The notes beneath the pieces were generated by a model. That model saw only the letters and a list, made by a program, of their open reading frames with translations. It did no database searches and was not told the DNA's origin. This document shows, piece by piece, positions 33,333 to 43,145 of a stretch of 64,000 nucleotides of DNA. The first letter of the stretch is position 1. Each line of letters begins with the position of its first letter. The position numbers and the translations under genes are program-made. Origin of the DNA: a bacterium (GTDB lineage Bacteria > Gemmatimonadota > Gemmatimonadetes > Gemmatimonadales > Gemmatimonadaceae); NCBI GenBank assembly GCA_027484025.1, contig JAIXTI010000121.1, positions 1 to 64,000 of the forward strand. Direction: 5' to 3'.

Positions 33333-34703
33333 ATGTCTGACGCCACCGCGGTCACCGCGCCCAAAGGATTTCTCAACGCACTCGGACTGCATCGCCCCGA
33401 GCTGCGCGCATGGGCCATGTACGACTGGGCCGTGTCGGCCATGCAGACCGTCATCATGACGGCCGTCTTCCCCATCTACTTCATCTCGGTCGCGGGCGCC
33501 AACGGTACGCCCGAGGCCGCCACACAATCGCTCGCCAACGCCAACACGGTGGCCGCGGTCGTCATCGCCATCCTCGGCCCCATCCTTGGCGCCATCGCCG
33601 ACTATCAGGCCGCGAAAAAGAAGTTCCTCGCGGTCTTCATGATGATCGGCGTCTTCGCCACGATGGCCATGTACTTCATTCAGCATGGCGACCTGTTTCT
33701 CGCCGCCACGCTGTTCGTGCTCTCCATGGCCGGTGCCACCGGCAGCATGACGTTCTACGAATCGCTGCTGCCGCACATCGCGAGCGACAAGGAAGTCGAT
33801 CGCGTATCCACCGCGGCCTATGCCTTCGGCTACATCGGCGGTGGCCTGCTGCTGGCGCTCAACCTCGCGTGGATCAGCAACCCCGCCCTCATCGGCCTCC
33901 CCGTCGGAGACGACCTCCCACGCGAACAAGCGACGCTGCCAGCGCGACTCGCGTTCGTGAGTGTGGGTGTCTGGTGGCTCCTCTTCAGCATTCCACTCTT
34001 CCGTGGTGTACGCGAGCCGGCACGCACCATCGAAGCGGACGAAACACCGCGTGGCAATCCGTTCGTCGCCGCCTTCAGCCGACTCGGCGAAACGCTCCGC
34101 GAGCTGCGGCAGTACAAGCAGGCCTTTCTCGTGATGCTGGCGTTCACGATCTATAACGATGGGATCGGTACCATCATCAAGATGGCGACGGCGTTCGGCA
34201 CGGAAATCGGCATCGCGCGCGCCGACCTCATCACCGCCATTCTCATCGTGCAGTTCGTCGGCATCCCGTTCGCCTTCGCGTTCGGGGCGCTCGCCGGCAA
34301 ACTCGGCACCAAGTTGTCCATTCTGCTCGGACTCGCCGTCTACACCGGGATCTGCATCTTCGCGTACGGGATCAACAGCTCGCGCGAGTTCTACATTCTT
34401 GCCATACTCGTGGGCATGGTGCAGGGTGGCACACAAGCACTCAGCCGCTCGCTCTTCGCGAGCATGGTGCCCAAGCACAAGAGCGGCGAATTCTTCGGCT
34501 TCTACAGCGTGTTCGAGAAGTTCGGCGGCATCCTCGGGCCGCTCGTGTTCAGTATCGCCATTGGAGAAACGGGGAGCAGCCGCGGCGCCATTCTGTGGGT
34601 CATTGGCTTCTTCGTCGTCGGCGGCGCGCTGCTGACGCGTGTGAATATTCCCGAAGGCGAACGCATGGCCCGCGAGGCCGATGCCCGTACGCACACCGCG
34701 TGA
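33333..34703 (+). CDS. UMF1-family MFS transporter (Atg22-like)
   Basis: 456 residues, about twelve membrane segments. It starts with a soluble Ala-rich end then LRAWAMYDWAVSAMQTVIM, the DWA-type motif typical of UMF1/Atg22 permeases. Substrate cannot be assigned; in yeast Atg22 exports amino acids from the vacuole, but bacterial members are mostly uncharacterised. ATG 33333 is the start. It overlaps the acyltransferase start by one base (TGATG), so the two are probably expressed together. Confidence 0.88.
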   Translation: MSDATAVTAPKGFLNALGLHRPELRAWAMYDWAVSAMQTVIMTAVFPIYFISVAGANGTPEAATQSLANANTVAAVVIAILGPILGAIADYQAAKKKFLAVFMMIGVFATMAMYFIQHGDLFLAATLFVLSMAGATGSMTFYESLLPHIASDKEVDRVSTAAYAFGYIGGGLLLALNLAWISNPALIGLPVGDDLPREQATLPARLAFVSVGVWWLLFSIPLFRGVREPARTIEADETPRGNPFVAAFSRLGETLRELRQYKQAFLVMLAFTIYNDGIGTIIKMATAFGTEIGIARADLITAILIVQFVGIPFAFAFGALAGKLGTKLSILLGLAVYTGICIFAYGINSSREFYILAILVGMVQGGTQALSRSLFASMVPKHKSGEFFGFYSVFEKFGGILGPLVFSIAIGETGSSRGAILWVIGFFVVGGALLTRVNIPEGERMAREADARTHTA

Positions 34704-36061
34704 TGTATGCGCTGCTGTTGCCTGTCGTGCGCACCGCGCTCGGCTGGTACTACCGTAGCATCACTACCACCGGGCTCGAACGCATTCCGCAGGGCGGCCC
34801 GGTCTTTCTGGCGGTCAATCATCCCAATGCGCTGGTCGACGCACTGGTAATCGGTGCGATCGCGCCGCGGCGTGTCGGGTTCACCGCCAAAGCCACGATT
34901 TTTGCCAACCCGCTGGCTGCGCGATTTTTCACCGCCATGGGCGTCGTTCCGCTCCGGCGTGCGGCCGACGAGGCCAAGCAGGGGAGCGACGCGGCGCACG
35001 ACCCCACACGCAATGCGGCGTCGTTCGATGCGGTGGCCGAGGCGCTCGCGAGACAGTCGGCGATCGTGATCTTTCCCGAAGGGAAGAGTCACGACGATCC
35101 GCACATGGCACCGCTGCGCACTGGCCTTGCCCGCATGACGATGCACGCGGCGCAGCAGTACGGCGTGCGCAACATTCGCATTGTGCCCATCGGGTTGCTC
35201 TTCGAACAGAAAGAGCAGCCGCGATCACGGGTGCTGGTGCAAGTGGGAGAACCCATTCAGGTCGATGCGCTGCTCGCCGATCAGGTGCAGGTGGCGACGC
35301 TCACCAGTATCGTGACCGAGCGGTTGCGTGCCGTCACGCTCAACTTCGCCTCGGCGGACGACGCCGAACGTCTGCATACGGTGGGGAGCACCCTCGCGGC
35401 GCTACTGGAGCCCTCGGGTGCGCTTGGCGACGACCACACGTCATTAGGGAGCACGTTGGCGATCGTGCGGCGACTCGATCGCGGGTTGCAGCAGGTCCGC
35501 GAGCGACACGACCCGATACTCGAGCAGCGCGCGATCGACTTCGAAGCGCGCGTACGCGCGTTCAGAACAGAGCTCGAAACCCGAGCACTCGACGTTCACG
35601 ACGTCTCGATCAGCGCGAACTTCACGCCCGGCGTGCGCTTCGCAATTCGCGAGCTGTTGCTTGCCGCCGTCCTCGCGCCGGTGGGGGCATGGGGGCGCCT
35701 CACGCATACCGTGCCCATTCAACTCGCGCGTCGCCTTGCGCTACACAACGTCACCGCGCGCGACGAGCCGGCGATGAAAACGCTGGTCGCCGGGTTGGTG
35801 CTCGTGCTCGCCACGTACGCCATTCAAGGCGCCACGGTGTGGTGGCTGGCAGGTCCGTGGTGGGCACTGCTGTTTCTGCTCACCCTCGTCCCGTCGGCGG
35901 GAAGTGATCTGCGCTACGGCGATCGCATGCGTCGGGCGCGGGCCCGAATGCGCGCGTACTTCACGTTCCGACGCGACCCGTCACTGCAGCGCGCGCTGCT
36001 CGCCGACGCTGATCTCATCCGTCGGGATGCGGGCGCACTCGAACGGGCGCTACTCGGATAA
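34703..36061 (+). CDS. PlsC-type 1-acyl-glycerol-3-phosphate acyltransferase family protein
   Basis: 452 residues. The acyltransferase block near the N-terminus has NHPNALVD (39-46), with the HX5D spacing seen in one LPLAT subgroup, then FPEGKSHDDP. Long variable C-terminal region with two hydrophobic segments around 310-400 and a basic tail. PlsC-type enzymes acylate lyso-lipids at the inner membrane. ATG 34703 overlaps the MFS stop. The C-terminal extension of about 200 residues is longer than the core enzyme, and its role is not evident. Confidence 0.85.
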   Translation: MYALLLPVVRTALGWYYRSITTTGLERIPQGGPVFLAVNHPNALVDALVIGAIAPRRVGFTAKATIFANPLAARFFTAMGVVPLRRAADEAKQGSDAAHDPTRNAASFDAVAEALARQSAIVIFPEGKSHDDPHMAPLRTGLARMTMHAAQQYGVRNIRIVPIGLLFEQKEQPRSRVLVQVGEPIQVDALLADQVQVATLTSIVTERLRAVTLNFASADDAERLHTVGSTLAALLEPSGALGDDHTSLGSTLAIVRRLDRGLQQVRERHDPILEQRAIDFEARVRAFRTELETRALDVHDVSISANFTPGVRFAIRELLLAAVLAPVGAWGRLTHTVPIQLARRLALHNVTARDEPAMKTLVAGLVLVLATYAIQGATVWWLAGPWWALLFLLTLVPSAGSDLRYGDRMRRARARMRAYFTFRRDPSLQRALLADADLIRRDAGALERALLG

Positions 36062-36397
36062 CGACCCGTTCGGACCGTCGCCCTCGGGCGCGTGAAGAAG
36101 CCGAGGATCGTGCGGCGGATACACCGGTCCCCCGAGGTCCCAGTGCCAGGCCTCGCGTCGCTGTCCCGTGCGCGGGTCTTTGAGCGGCTTGTACTGCAGG
36201 CGCGATTCGCGAAGTCCCACGGCGTTGCCGAAGTCGACGAGCCGAGCCCGGTCGGTGCTCACCAGGTGTACGAGAGGCTCTCCTTTCCAAACGTGCCGGT
36301 GCAGCCAGAGGCCGCCATCCATCGCGTGCGTCATTCCGACTTTGCGGGAGACGAACTCGCGACACCCCTGCACAAACGTCAGCTCCCGCAGACGCAT
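36050..36397 (-). CDS. small conserved-looking hypothetical protein
   Basis: About 115 residues, no membrane segment or signal. The segment VHLVSTDRARLVDFGNAVGL followed by a basic, His/Trp-containing stretch slightly resembles DUF4031-type proteins, but the match is weak. The start is uncertain: ATG 36397 is used; ATG 36505 or 36523 would overlap the pilin gene. The 3' end overlaps the convergent acyltransferase by 12 bp. Confidence 0.5.
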   Translation of the reverse strand: MRLRELTFVQGCREFVSRKVGMTHAMDGGLWLHRHVWKGEPLVHLVSTDRARLVDFGNAVGLRESRLQYKPLKDPRTGQRREAWHWDLGGPVYPPHDPRLLHAPEGDGPNGSLSE

Positions 36398-36452
36398 ACT
36401 GCGCCGGCGGGAGTCAGGGTCGTTCGCGATGGGAGGAAGCTCGCTCAAGACG

Positions 36453-36836
36453 TTACTGGCAGTTGATGACCCCTTCAACGACGGCCGGCGCAACCGGAGC
36501 CGCATCGCCGTAATACACCGCACAAGTTAGCGGGAAGGCCGACGGGTGCGTGGCAGTGGCCGACCAGCCGCGCCCATCGGCTTCGACGATGTTGATGGTC
36601 ACCCCGTCGGTGCCATCGAAGCTCACCAGGTTCATCGCCGGCGCGTAGCGCTCGTTGAAGTAGAAGTAGTCTTCCTGGACGCTGGTCAGATTCTTGAGGT
36701 CGCTCTTGATGCTGGAGGCATAGGCCTTCCCCTTGGTCGTCTGGAACTTGGGGATGGCGATCGCCGCCAGAATGCCAATGATGACGACCACAATGAGCAA
36801 TTCGATCAGCGTGAAGCCCTTACGGGTGGATCGCAT
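36453..36836 (-). CDS. type IV pilin-like (PilA/GspG-like) prepilin
   Basis: 127 residues. A very short leader MRSTRKG is followed by FTLIELL and a hydrophobic helix (residues 8-28), the prepilin peptidase and assembly signature with Glu5 of the mature form. Two Cys near the C-terminus (LTCAVYYGD and GVINCQ) could form the pilin disulfide loop. It would be the major or a minor pilin, or a pseudopilin. No other pilus gene is in the window, so the machinery lies elsewhere. ATG 36836 has GAGG about nine bases upstream. Confidence 0.9.
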   Translation of the reverse strand: MRSTRKGFTLIELLIVVVIIGILAAIAIPKFQTTKGKAYASSIKSDLKNLTSVQEDYFYFNERYAPAMNLVSFDGTDGVTINIVEADGRGWSATATHPSAFPLTCAVYYGDAAPVAPAVVEGVINCQ

Positions 36837-37007
36837 AATGATGAGCCTCGGGTCGGGACCGGCGGGGGGCCGTACTGATGACGGGAGCGGTTCTGCCTCG
36901 GGCAGATTCCCGCAGACGTTCTCAGGTATAGCAATCACGGTGCCGCGGCGCGGGGCGCAGCCAAGTCGTTGCCAATCAATTGGTTGACGATCGCATTCCA
37001 CAACACA

Positions 37008-37040
37008 GAACAGCGGGGGGTCTCGCACACCCCCGTTCTT
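37008..37040 (-). terminator. weak hairpin after polA
   Basis: CGGGGG/CCCCCG arms with an extra AGAA/TTCT pair and a 3-nt bulge lie about 55 bp beyond the polA stop. There is no clear T-run, so termination is only suggested. Confidence 0.3.
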
Positions 37041-37093
37041 GCTGCACATTGCAAGAGCGGGGGGTTCGTGATTGCAGACAAGCGCTTACGGGA

Positions 37094-40054
37094 TCAGGAC
37101 TTGGCGGCCACCCAATCGCCGCCCATTCCCATCTCCACCAGCAGCGGCACATTGAGGACGGCCGCGCCCTCCATCTCCCGCTTCACCAGCGCCGACAGGG
37201 CCGGCTCCTCCTCGGGCGGTAATTCGAAGACCAATTCGTCGTGCACTTGTAACAACATCCGCGACGCGAGCCGCTCGGTGGCGAGGGCTTCGTGTACCCG
37301 GATCATCGCGATCTTGATGAGGTCGGCCGCCGAGCCTTGGATGGGGGCGTTGGCCGCCACCCGTTCGCCGAAAGCGCGGATGTTGAAGTTCCGCTCCTTG
37401 AGCTCGGGGATGTAGCGACGACGTTTGAAGATCGTTTCGACGTACCCCTTCTGCTTCGCTTCCACGACGCAGCCGTCGAGGAATGCCTTCACGCCCGCGA
37501 ACCGTTCGAAGTACGTGTCGATGAAAGCCTTCGCCTCGGCGTGGGTAATGCGCAGCTGCCGCGACAGCGCGTGTGCCCCCTGCCCATAAATCGTAGCGAA
37601 GTTGATGGTTTTGGCGCGCGCGCGCATGTCGCTGGTCACATCGGCGAGTGGCACACCAAAGATGATCGCGGCCGTCTGCTTGTGAATGTCGCCACCCGCC
37701 TTGAACGCCGTGACGAACGCGGGGTCGGCACTCAGGTGCGCGAGCAGTCGCAGCTCGATCTGCGAGTAGTCGGCACTGAGCAGGCGCCACCCCTCGCGCG
37801 GGACAAAACCGCGACGGATTTCGCGCCCCAGTTCGCGTCGGCTGGGAATGTTCTGCAGGTTGGGATCGGAGCTCGACAAGCGTCCCGTCGCGGCCACTGT
37901 CTGATTGTACGACGTGTGCAAACGGTGATCGCGCGGATGCACGAGCTTGGGGAGCGAATCGATGTACGTGCCTTCGAGCTTGAAGATCTCGCGATACTCC
38001 ATGAGCAGCGTCGGCAACGTGTGTCCTTCTTCCGCAAGCTCCTGCAACACGCTGGCATCGGTGCTCGGGCCGGTGGCGGTCTTCTTCTTCACCGGCAGCT
38101 TCAGATCTTCGAAGAGCACCGTGCGCAGCTGCGGGTTGGAGTTGATGTTGAACTCCTTGCCCGCCTCGGCGTAAATGGCCTGCTCGACGCGCTCGCGTTC
38201 GGCCTTGAAGCGCGTTTTGAGACTTTCGAACCACGGCAGATTGATGGCGATGCCGTCGTACTCCATATCGGCGAGCACCGACACGAGCGGCACTTCCACC
38301 GTCTGCAGCAGCGACAGCATTTCGTGGCTCGCCAGCAGTGGCTCGAGCAGGAGCCGCAGCCGCATCGTGACATCGACATCCTCGCACGAATAATCGCGCG
38401 CGGAATCGACCGGTACGACATCGAAGCCCAGCTGACTCTTGCCTTTGCCGCACAGCTGCTCGTAGGCCGTCATGGTGTGGCCCACGAACTCCAGCGCGAG
38501 CAAATCGAGCCCGTGCGAACGACGTCCCGGATCGAGCACGTAGCTCGCGAGCATCGTGTCGAACTCGAGCCCGGCCATGCGCACACCGGCACCGCGCAGC
38601 ACCAGCACATCGTACTTGGCATTCTGCGCGATCTTCTTGACGCTGGCGTCTTCGAGCATGGCCCGCAGAGGGGCACATGCGTCGCTGCCGAAGGGTGGCA
38701 GATTCACCGGCTCCGGCGCGCCGGCGTTGATGCGCTGGCCGGCAATACCGGCATCACCCGAGAGCAGCGCAAGATTTCCACCGCCATCATCACGACGATG
38801 CCGGAAGGGGAGGTAGTAGGCCTCGCCCGGCATTACGGCAATCGAAAGCCCGACCAGCTGCGCGCGCATCGCATCGATGGCGTACGGCGCGTCGGCATCA
38901 GTGATGGTTTCGGTGTCGATGGCGATGTACGGCACTTCGCGCACACGCGTCAACAGCGCATGAAGCGCGTCGATGTTGTCCACGGTCACATAGCGCGCAT
39001 CGGCCAGTACCGCGACTCCACTCTCGCCACGCACTACCGCCGGCGGTTCCGGACGACCGGGCAATGCGGGAGCACGCACCGCGTCCGTCACGCCATCCTG
39101 TTCGGCAGCCGGACGCGATACGCCAGCTGGCGCACTCGCGGTCGCGGCGCCGCCAACATCCTTGAGCAGGCTCGAAAACTCGAGATCGAGATAGAGCGCG
39201 CGCAACGCGTCGGCGTTGGGCGCATTCACCCGCAGCTTCGTCACGTCGAGCTCGACGGGTACGTCCTGATGAATCGTGACGAGTTGCTTGGAGAGACGCG
39301 CTTCGGCTTCGTACTGCAGCAGCGCTTCGCGCGGACGCTTCTTGGTGATCTCGTTGACGTGCGCGATGATGTCCTCGAGCGCGCCGAATTGCGTGATGAG
39401 CTCGATGGCGCCCTTCTCGCCGATCCCCTTCACGCCCGGCACGTTGTCGGAGCTGTCACCGACGAGTGCGAGGTAATCGATGACGCGCTCTGGCGGCACA
39501 CCCAACCGGTCGCTGGCGTTCTCCACGCCCACCCAGTTTTCCTCGACACTCGCCGGGCCGCCGCGCCCGGGGTTGAGCAGCCATACGCCGGGACGCACCA
39601 GCTGCTGAAAATCCTTGTCGCCCGACACGATCACGACGTTGTAGCCGGCGTCGACGCCTTTGCGCGCCATGGTACCAATCACGTCGTCGGCTTCGAAGCC
39701 TTCCGCGGTGAGCACCGGAATGTCGTACGCCGCGAGCAACTGCAGCACCCGCTCGAGCCCCTGGTCGAAATCGGCCTGCAGATCGTCGGTCAGCCGTTCG
39801 CGGGTCGCCTTGTAGTCGGGATACAGCTCGTCGCGGAACGTCGCGCCGCTGTCGTGCACCCACGCCAGCAGCTCCGGCTTGTGCGTGTTGAGCAGTCGCT
39901 TGAGAAAATTGGCGACGCCCCACGCGATGGAGCTGTTCTCGCCACGACTCGTGGTGAGCGGGCGCTGCATGAGCGCGAAGAACGCGCGATAGATGAGCGC
40001 GTACCCGTCGACCAGAAAGAGCCGCGGTGACGGGGGGAGGGTGACGTCAGCCAT
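37094..40054 (-). CDS. polA: DNA polymerase I
   Basis: 986 residues with all three activities. N-terminal 5' nuclease (LFLVDGYALIYRAFFAL, DDVIGTMARKG, SGDKDFQQLV, GDSSDNVPGVKGIGEKGA); 3'-5' exonuclease with intact motifs DTET, NAKYD and YSCEDVD, so proofreading looks functional; polymerase motif A DYSQIELR, motif B RAKTINFATIYGQG and motif C LQVHDELVFE. It functions in repair and Okazaki-fragment processing. ATG 40054 follows GGAGG by seven bases; an in-frame GTG nine bases earlier is unlikely. The inter-domain region at about 305-345 is rich in Ala and Pro. Confidence 0.97.
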   Translation of the reverse strand: MADVTLPPSPRLFLVDGYALIYRAFFALMQRPLTTSRGENSSIAWGVANFLKRLLNTHKPELLAWVHDSGATFRDELYPDYKATRERLTDDLQADFDQGLERVLQLLAAYDIPVLTAEGFEADDVIGTMARKGVDAGYNVVIVSGDKDFQQLVRPGVWLLNPGRGGPASVEENWVGVENASDRLGVPPERVIDYLALVGDSSDNVPGVKGIGEKGAIELITQFGALEDIIAHVNEITKKRPREALLQYEAEARLSKQLVTIHQDVPVELDVTKLRVNAPNADALRALYLDLEFSSLLKDVGGAATASAPAGVSRPAAEQDGVTDAVRAPALPGRPEPPAVVRGESGVAVLADARYVTVDNIDALHALLTRVREVPYIAIDTETITDADAPYAIDAMRAQLVGLSIAVMPGEAYYLPFRHRRDDGGGNLALLSGDAGIAGQRINAGAPEPVNLPPFGSDACAPLRAMLEDASVKKIAQNAKYDVLVLRGAGVRMAGLEFDTMLASYVLDPGRRSHGLDLLALEFVGHTMTAYEQLCGKGKSQLGFDVVPVDSARDYSCEDVDVTMRLRLLLEPLLASHEMLSLLQTVEVPLVSVLADMEYDGIAINLPWFESLKTRFKAERERVEQAIYAEAGKEFNINSNPQLRTVLFEDLKLPVKKKTATGPSTDASVLQELAEEGHTLPTLLMEYREIFKLEGTYIDSLPKLVHPRDHRLHTSYNQTVAATGRLSSSDPNLQNIPSRRELGREIRRGFVPREGWRLLSADYSQIELRLLAHLSADPAFVTAFKAGGDIHKQTAAIIFGVPLADVTSDMRARAKTINFATIYGQGAHALSRQLRITHAEAKAFIDTYFERFAGVKAFLDGCVVEAKQKGYVETIFKRRRYIPELKERNFNIRAFGERVAANAPIQGSAADLIKIAMIRVHEALATERLASRMLLQVHDELVFELPPEEEPALSALVKREMEGAAVLNVPLLVEMGMGGDWVAAKS

Positions 40055-40083
40055 GACGCGCACCCTCCCGCTTCATGGGTACT

Positions 40084-41508
40084 TCAGCGCGAGCCGAGCT
40101 TGCGGCGAATGGCGACGTCGAGATCGCCGCGGCTTTGTGCGATGAGGCGCCAGCGGCCGAAGCCGGTCTGGTCCACGAAGATGAGCTGCACGCGCAGCTC
40201 GCGATATTCCCAGATCTGCTGGCGGACGCGCTCATTTGGATTGAGCAACCCGGTATCGATAATGTTGTCCGGATCGCCCAGCGCGACGAACGCGGTGCCG
40301 CGATCCGACTGCCACCCAGCTCCGGCGTCGTCACGGAAACGGATGTTGGCACTGCGGATGCGCGCAAAGTAATCACGAAGTCCCTCGTGTTCAGCCGTTC
40401 CCGGGACCGGATCGGTCTCCTTGAGGAACGCATTCCACGCCGCGGCCCGTCCCTGCAGGTCGGCGTCGCGCAGCGCCTTGAGGCGATCGGCGGTGGTGAA
40501 GAGGCGCAAATACGTGAGCATCTCGTCGAACGTCCCAATGGGCACGTCTTCGCCGAGGGAGACGAGTACACGCGTGCGGGCGGTGTCGGAACGTCCGGGC
40601 GCCGTGACGAGCACCGTGTTGATCCCCACCGCCAACCGGTTCACCGGGATGCCTACGGTCCCGCTGCGGCCACCGACGCGCTGCGGCAGCGCCGCCAAGG
40701 TGTCCACCCCCACGATGTCGCCGTCGCCAACGACCCGGATCTGCACCGACGACGGCGCGTTGCCCCCGACGGCATCGATGTAGAGCGCCAGCTCGGGGTC
40801 CACGCCGTACACCACGCTCGCCCGCGGACGGGCCAGCAGGCGCGGCAGCGAGTCGACGCTCTGACGCGGAATGGCCTCGTATACGGGGACCGGCGACGTG
40901 AGTCCCTCGGGGGCGAGACGCGGCACTTCGAGTGAGACTTCCTCGGTCGAGCTGCGGATGCTCGACTCGTCCTTGATGCTCACCGTCATGGTGTAGCGTC
41001 CGGGCGCGAGACGGATGAACTGCTGCCAGATGATGCTTTCGTCGGTCCGCGACGTTTCGCGGAAGGTCGGCACCCGCACCTGTTCCGTGCTTTCGATGGA
41101 GCGCACCATCGTTGCGCCCTGCCGGATCTGCACGCGCGCCACATAGGCCGCCGCATAGCGGTCGCCTTCGCGCGTGAAGCCCAACGCGCGCGAAGGCAGC
41201 GACAGCGCCAGCAGTGTGAGCGTGGAATCGGTCGATGGCGCCCGCAGGAACGACACGGACGCGGCAAAGGGGATGGCCCCCGAGCCCGCCACCAGTCCCA
41301 TGGAGCGATACAGCCGTTGCATTTCGGCCGGCGCCCCCGCTGCCGCGACCGGCGCACCCGGCGGGCCGCCACCCGGCGCCCCTCGCGGGCCTCCACGTGG
41401 CGCGGCCGTTCCGGTGGGACGAGGCGATGCACAGGCGGCGAACAACAGCACGGCAACGGTCGAAATGAGCGTTGCGATGGCGGGGCCGGGATTTGTCTTC
41501 CGTGTCAT
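40084..41508 (-). CDS. GWxTD-domain lipoprotein
   Basis: 474 residues. Lipoprotein signal (VLLFAA|C, Cys26), a Gly/Pro/Ala-rich linker (about 30-60), beta-rich middle regions, and a C-terminal GWxTD domain with GWQSDRG (398-404), then YVALGDPD-like FVALGDPDNI. The WEYRELRVQLIF strand is also typical. These proteins occur mainly in Acidobacteria, Gemmatimonadota and relatives; their function is unknown. Located just upstream of polA on the same strand, with a 29-bp gap, so it may be co-transcribed with polA. Divergent from the kinase gene. Confidence 0.85.
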   Translation of the reverse strand: MTRKTNPGPAIATLISTVAVLLFAACASPRPTGTAAPRGGPRGAPGGGPPGAPVAAAGAPAEMQRLYRSMGLVAGSGAIPFAASVSFLRAPSTDSTLTLLALSLPSRALGFTREGDRYAAAYVARVQIRQGATMVRSIESTEQVRVPTFRETSRTDESIIWQQFIRLAPGRYTMTVSIKDESSIRSSTEEVSLEVPRLAPEGLTSPVPVYEAIPRQSVDSLPRLLARPRASVVYGVDPELALYIDAVGGNAPSSVQIRVVGDGDIVGVDTLAALPQRVGGRSGTVGIPVNRLAVGINTVLVTAPGRSDTARTRVLVSLGEDVPIGTFDEMLTYLRLFTTADRLKALRDADLQGRAAAWNAFLKETDPVPGTAEHEGLRDYFARIRSANIRFRDDAGAGWQSDRGTAFVALGDPDNIIDTGLLNPNERVRQQIWEYRELRVQLIFVDQTGFGRWRLIAQSRGDLDVAIRRKLGSR

Positions 41509-41590
41509 ATGATGACGTATAGTCGAAAGGTTACGACACGTTCCTGTTATTTGTCTTGCTGCAGCTGCTGAACGGCGTTACGTTCGCCCC

Positions 41591-42547
41591 GTGGCCATCG
41601 AGACGCTAGTCGGGACGACTCTTGCCGGGTACACGGTGCGTGGGAAGGTTGGCGAAGGCGGTACTGCTACCGTTTTTCGTGCTGACCATGCCACACATGG
41701 CACCGTAGCCCTGAAGGTGCTGCGCGAAAAGCTGCAGCACGATAAAACCGCCGTCGCGCGCTTCCTGCGCGAGGCGCAGTTCGGTGCACGGGTAGAACAC
41801 CCGAACATCGTACGTACCCTAGACTATGGGCAATCCGACACCGACCGCTATTACCTGGCGATCGAGTGGGCGGGCGGCGCCATTCTGGACAAGTACGCGG
41901 AAACGCACGGTCCTTTGCCAAGCAAGGACGTTGCCGCGATCATGACCCAGATCTGTGGCGCGGTGCAGGCCGCGCACGATGTCGGCATCGTGCACCGCGA
42001 CCTGAAGCCTGAAAACATCATGTACGACCCCGAAGCCAAGCACATCAAGCTGCTCGACTTCGGGATCGCGGCCGACACCGACGCCGCCCCCGATCAGCGC
42101 CTCACCCGCGCCGGCTTCTTCGTGGGCACGCTCATGTACGTCGCCCCGGAAGCACTCTCCGGCGAACTCGTGGGACCGGCGGCTGACCAGTATTCCCTGG
42201 CCACCATCGCGTACTACCTGCTCTCCGGTTGCCTCCCGTACACGGGCAAGTCGCCCCGCGAGCTCTTCTCGCAGCTGCTCACGCAGCCGCCGGTGACGCT
42301 CAACAAGGCCAAGCCCAACATGACGTTCCCCGTGGCCGTCGAAGCGGTCGTCATGAAGGCGCTCTCCAAGGCGCCCGCCGAACGCTATCCCTCGGTGAAG
42401 GCGTTCTCCGACGCCTTCAATGAGGCGGCACTCTCCACGGCCATGCCCTCGGGGCAATCGGCCGCCCAGGCATCTGGCAGCAACGACGCCGTCAAAAAGG
42501 ACGGCGGCGGACTCCTCGGCAAAATGAAGGGACTGTTCGGACGTTGA
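41591..42547 (+). CDS. Ser/Thr protein kinase (Hanks type)
   Basis: 318 residues, one kinase domain without a transmembrane helix. Motifs: glycine loop GEGGTATVF (21-29), catalytic-type Lys42 (VALKVL), Glu61, HRDLKPEN (135-142), DFG (156-158), APE (185-187). After residue 280 a Ser/Ala/Gly linker ends in GGGLLGKMKGLFGR. It would be a cytosolic kinase; no PASTA or other sensor domain is present. GTG 41591 is the only start near the domain. Its stop is 11 bp before the pyrE ATG, suggesting shared transcription, although kinase and pyrimidine biosynthesis are not usually linked. Confidence 0.9.
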   Translation: MAIETLVGTTLAGYTVRGKVGEGGTATVFRADHATHGTVALKVLREKLQHDKTAVARFLREAQFGARVEHPNIVRTLDYGQSDTDRYYLAIEWAGGAILDKYAETHGPLPSKDVAAIMTQICGAVQAAHDVGIVHRDLKPENIMYDPEAKHIKLLDFGIAADTDAAPDQRLTRAGFFVGTLMYVAPEALSGELVGPAADQYSLATIAYYLLSGCLPYTGKSPRELFSQLLTQPPVTLNKAKPNMTFPVAVEAVVMKALSKAPAERYPSVKAFSDAFNEAALSTAMPSGQSAAQASGSNDAVKKDGGGLLGKMKGLFGR

Positions 42548-42558
42548 CCGATACCACC

Positions 42559-43119
42559 ATGACACGCCTGATCGCCCTGCTGGCCAGCCTTTCGGCCAAG
42601 CGGGGCGATTTTGTGCTCGCCTCCGGCCGACGCTCGAATTTGTACGTCGACTGCCGTCTCACGGCGATGCACCCGGAAGGGCAGCTCCTGATCGGGCGCG
42701 CCGGCCTCGCGGCCATCCGCCAGAGCGGCTGGCCCGTCGATTCCGTCGGTGGCCTCACCTTGGGCGCTGACCCCATCGCGTATGCCATCGCCCACGCCAG
42801 CGCCCTCGCCCATGAGCGCGGCGATGGCGAGATGGTTCGGGGCTTTACCGTCCGCAAGGAAGCCAAGCAGCACGGTACCGGAAAGCTCATTGAAGGGCCC
42901 TTCCAGGCCGGAGACAAGGTGCTCGTCGTCGAAGACGTGATCACCACCGGTGGGTCCGCACTCAAAGCCGTCGACGCCATCCGCGCCGCCGGCGGTGATG
43001 TGCAGGGCGTACTCGCCCTCGTCGACCGCCAGGAAGGCGGGCGCGAAGCCCTCGAGGCTGCCGGGCTCAAGGTCATGAGCCTCGTCACCGCCGAACAGCT
43101 GCTGCCGCTTATTGCCTGA
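42559..43119 (+). CDS. pyrE: orotate phosphoribosyltransferase
   Basis: 186 residues. PyrE motifs are visible: [11 protein letters not shown] and the PRPP-binding loop [17 protein letters not shown], with the KEAKQHG-type flexible loop ([16 protein letters not shown]). It adds the phosphoribosyl group to orotate in de novo UMP synthesis. ATG 42559 is used; an in-frame TTG at 42544 overlaps the kinase stop and is the alternative. Followed after 26 bp by a chemotaxis-type receptor on the same strand. Confidence 0.95.
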   Translation: MTRLIALLASLSAKRGDFVLASGRRSNLYVDCRLTAMHPEGQLLIGRAGLAAIRQSGWPVDSVGGLTLGADPIAYAIAHASALAHERGDGEMVRGFTVRKEAKQHGTGKLIEGPFQAGDKVLVVEDVITTGGSALKAVDAIRAAGGDVQGVLALVDRQEGGREALEAAGLKVMSLVTAEQLLPLIA

Positions 43120-43145
43120 GAGGGGGCTGGGGCGTCTGTGGTCGT

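Noticed and set aside
37292-40030. Long plus-strand frame opposite polA
   Set aside because: Antisense composition only; polA motifs are complete on the minus strand.
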